Shown piece by piece: positions 60,497 through 64,000 of a DNA stretch of 64,000 nt. The notes under the pieces are model-generated. The model worked only from the letters and a program-made list of their open reading frames with translations. It ran no database searches and had not been told where the DNA came from. Source of the DNA: Tipula vernalis (taxonomy: Eukaryota; Arthropoda; Insecta; Diptera; Tipulidae); contig OY282558.1 in assembly GCA_958295665.1 (NCBI GenBank), positions 463,176,995-463,240,994 on the forward strand, written 5' to 3'. The position numbers and the translations under genes were made by a program. Positions within the stretch are counted from its first letter, which is position 1; each line of letters starts with the position of its first letter.

Positions 60497-63400
60497 ACGC
60501 ATTGCGGTAAATAAAACAAAATACTAACATTTTATGTTTTCTAATTTTGAACAGCTTTAACATGCACACAACATACTCGTTTACAACAAATATGTGTACC
60601 TTATATCCTCAAAGTAGACGGTACACAAAAATTACGTGACGTCTGAATTTTGTTATCGTATACATATAAATCAGGAAGGAATTCGTTTAACCAAAGACTT
60701 TCTGCAATTGCACGGTCATAATAATATTGAAAATGATTTAGATAAAAATACCAACCAACATGTATGTATGGATTGTAGAAATCCGAATGAATAAGTATAT
60801 GTCACTAAGAAAAATGTGAATTTCACTATCAATCAAAATAAAAATGATTTTTTTCAATACAGTACAACCTCGAAAACTTTGTTGTCAATAATAGTGCTGC
60901 ATTAACAATTTCTGTGTACCAATGGAAGTTTCAGCCATATGCCTAGCGGGCCGCGTAACGCAAAATGAAAAACATATTGCGGTGGCCGTTACACTTATTT
61001 CAGAGCTGTAAATTTTGTGCCTTTCAATAGATAAATAATTATCGCATTATCCAGCTGAATTGTATACTCAATTTATTTTGAAAATTGGTCGTAAATACTC
61101 ATTTGGCTTGAACACAAAACCAGCTTAATTTTTTAGCCAGATTGCCGACCGACTTTTACTTCAAAAAGCGATATTATGAATTAGCCTGGTTTACTTCAGT
61201 AAAGTTTTTAAAAAGCCCTTTAGTAGAACGCTTCAGAAAGAGCCAATTACGTTTTTTGCGAAGTTAAGAGCCTCCGAGCATAAGTATTTTCTAAAGTTCC
61301 CAAAATCATAAAAATCATTATTACAGTTCCTTGCTAAGCGATATTGTGTCGGCAAACCTTATACTTAAATTTTTTTATTTTGTTATTTGACTATTAAACG
61401 AACAGATTTTGAGTATTTATCTCACCACGACAAAAACTAGAGAAATTTACTTTTGAAATATGTATATCCAACCAAAATACATTAAAAATTTTCTCTATTA
61501 ATTTACGTGCCATCTAACTCCACATACAGTATAAATTGCCATACAAATCATATCGAAGCGCCATCTCGGCATTAACGCAAATATAACAATTCACTGCGAT
61601 ATCATTTTTTGAATAAAAATTCGCTGGAAGTCAAATTACTCTTTTACTCAGTGTAAACTAAAAATATAAAAAAAAAAAGGAATGTTCTCTCTCTCGTGCT
61701 CACTGTCCCACAGTGGGGCCGATGCCAAAAAGCTGAAAACTACAAAAAGAAACTTTGTATTTAGATTTTCTTGACGTTGGGTTGACTTTAGTAAGGGTCC
61801 TTGGGTATTTAATTACCAATTTTATAATGTACCTTATTCCAATTGAATACACTTTCTCATTTGACCTGAGAAAGTTCAAATTTAAAAAACATCACGGGAA
61901 AATTTATAAATTTTTCTAATTGACATGAAATTAAAAAAAAGGACTTCCACCACAGAAGAAGAGGGCATCATAAGATTGTGATCTTTTAAAAATATTTCTA
62001 TATTCAAAAGTCTATTATGATTATGAACATAATATATTAAAGGGTGCGCCACCTTGTGGTGAGCGCCGAAGTCGTTGTCGGGGATAATAGCTCCTTGGTA
62101 TAAAGAATGGTTTAATTGACACATGGTTATTTGTATTATAAAATCATTACACTGTGTATGATATGGAAATCTGAATGTGTTTAGCCGAATTGACTATCTC
62201 GAAATTACTGATTCACTTTTCAGGCATTTCTAGAAAATTAACTACTCATAAAAAAGCTGCAAACAGTATTTTTTTTATAGAATCGCTGCTAAGTACCATT
62301 TAGTTCACTTTATTCTCGAGCCAGCTCTATAAACAAGGAATACCGTATTTATTAAAATAAAACATATTTATTAAATTAAAGTACAACGCTAAATTGAGCT
62401 TCAATTTATTTATTTTTTATTTGTGTGGTTCTAGTTATTTCGTAGTACGTACGTGATTAAAAATAAAAACGTTACAATCAAGATATATAAAAATGTATTT
62501 TTAAAATAGAAACAAAATAGTTTTGTTATTTATTGCCACCCCATTTTAGTGTGAATTAATGGTATTAGTAACAATATAATTTTGTGGTTATTCGATGTCC
62601 ACGTTTTCTAAAATATAATTACTGCAAATCGTGAGTTAATTATATCAGTTTTGCATATTTTCCCAATACCATGTAAAACACAAATTTTATTGATTTTTGA
62701 TTACAAAATGTAATACAAATATTAAAAACGTAGACACGAAATATACGAGTACGAGTAAATAAATGTGATAAGCATAAAAAAATATAAATAAAAAAATTGC
62801 GATAACAAAATAAAAATTATCTTTAAGGAAATAAAAAGAAAAGTTAGGAAAAATATGAAAAATAAATGTTATCTTATCATTATTAATGAACATTTTAATG
62901 ACATTGTGCTGGGTGTTTGATTTAAATTTTTATTGTTAATTTTCTTTTCAAATTTTAATAGTTAATAAATCATTTTTAGTAAGTTTATTTGATTACAAAA
63001 GAAAATGGGGTCAATTTTAACTTTAAATCTGTTCTAGTTAAATTTTTTTTTATCTTATCAATTATGTTATAAAGCAAAATATTGAAAATATTTGAGAGGT
63101 GGGGTTAAAATTGAACGAGATTTTTTCTTGGTGTTTTTGGTGAGGCTAATGAATAGGAAATAATTTGCTTATAAATATTAGGATCGATTGAATTTTAATT
63201 TTTACATTATTTTAAAATTGATTTTGTATTTTTGTAATGATTCCACACGATTATTTTGGTAATGTAAAAAATTGGAAGAACTATTTTTCCGCATGTAATA
63301 TTCATGTAAACAGTTCCTTACATAAAAACTCAGGCAAAAACTTTTATTCTTAAAGTTTCTTACACTTTTACATTTTATATTAGGTATTAAGTTCTTATGA

Positions 63401-64000
63401 ATTATTTATTTGTAGCAAAATAAATTCGAACGTCGAATTACCATTTAATCAACATAAAAATATTATAAAACTCGCTGAAACAGGATAAAAATTTATAAAT
63501 TTAAACACGGAATAAGTAAAAAAAAAATCGCATATTTCAGAATACATCTTTATGATTAAAAGCCACAGCAACCGCTTAGAAAACTTTTATTAAAACTTTT
63601 AAATATATTAAAGTACTAAAAAATAAATTTTATGATACTTTTGACGTTGTCTTGAAATCTTGGCGTCTTTGTCTTATTAGGCGTTTATGTAAAAAAATTA
63701 TAGCAATAAAAAGCTTGCTGTATCTGTATCAGTTACATTAAATTGTCGATAAAAGGTATAAATATATTATCGAACCAAATCAAAGTTTTGAAAATTTCAG
63801 TGGAGAAGTTTAATTCTTAAATTTCACTTTAATTTTCATCGAACGAGCGAGGACGCCTTTATTATAACTTTCTTATTGTATTTCATGTTACACGAGGCTC
63901 CCGCCTTAAACCACAATAATGATGTGGCCTGGTTTAATAGCTACTCAATGATAATTAAGTTTCACCTTGAACTAAAAATCGCCTCCTATCATAATTATAA
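60497..64000. other. AT-rich sequence, no gene recognised
   Basis: There is no long frame. The 80-codon minus-strand frame at 61,882-62,124 and the Phe/Ile-rich 68-codon frame at 62,687-62,893 match nothing I know. A CT-rich patch with CCCACAGTGGGG lies at about 61,690-61,720 without a partner. Confidence 0.6.

Noticed and set aside
61690..61720. CCCACAGTGGGG as a Transib-type terminal end
   Set aside because: No partner repeat, duplication or transposase was found within reach.

Overview
This window looks like animal nuclear DNA, most likely from a fly (Diptera). That is an inference from the strong AT-richness outside the first 25 kb, the many short TATGTA/ACGAGT-type words, and the mix of mobile elements: jockey-like non-LTR, Penelope-like, mariner, maT-like and other Tc1/mariner elements, and several miniature inverted-repeat elements. 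No bacterial-style operons, tRNA or rRNA genes were seen, and no host protein-coding gene can be supported.

Layout. Positions 1 to 24,970 are one uninterrupted satellite array that continues off the left edge. It is built from two related monomers, A (150-151 bp) and B (181 bp, the same core plus about 30 bp), which usually alternate to give a 331-332 bp dimer. Higher-order units of 1,175 bp and 487 bp, chimeric A/B monomers and regional subfamilies lie on top of this. Every monomer carries a short dyad, AGGTC-N4-GACCT or a close variant. The array stops abruptly inside a B monomer.

Positions 24,971 to 64,000 are AT-rich sequence holding transposon fossils and one young element. In order: a non-LTR retrotransposon whose 5' part is inverted relative to its 3' part (25.85-26.95 kb); a broken Penelope-like element with reverse transcriptase and GIY-YIG regions (28.94-31.19 kb), interrupted by a 664-bp terminal-inverted-repeat element flanked by CTG; non-LTR endonuclease and RT scraps (32.4 and 32.75 kb); a 15-bp minisatellite (34.74 kb); a decayed Tc1/mariner-type transposase (35.35-36.49 kb) with a 325-bp foldback element inside it; an intact 1,312-bp Tc1/mariner-superfamily element with a complete 343-residue DD37D transposase (40.86-42.18 kb); a 1.8-kb segment of unknown origin bounded by 21-bp direct repeats (44.6-46.45 kb); an RNase H-like retroelement scrap (50.2-50.5 kb); a mariner copy split by foreign sequence (53.34-55.45 kb); a CTCAAC-rich minisatellite (55.8-56.37 kb); a long (TA)n tract (57.54 kb); and a 393-bp G5-capped MITE (58.46 kb). 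Three compact near-perfect hairpins (37.95, 50.11 and 60.46 kb) are unexplained.

The window reads as heterochromatin or its edge: a large homogenised satellite beside a nest of transposons. The only protein likely to be made intact is the DD37D transposase at 41,024-42,055, which would act on its own terminal repeats and those of related copies.
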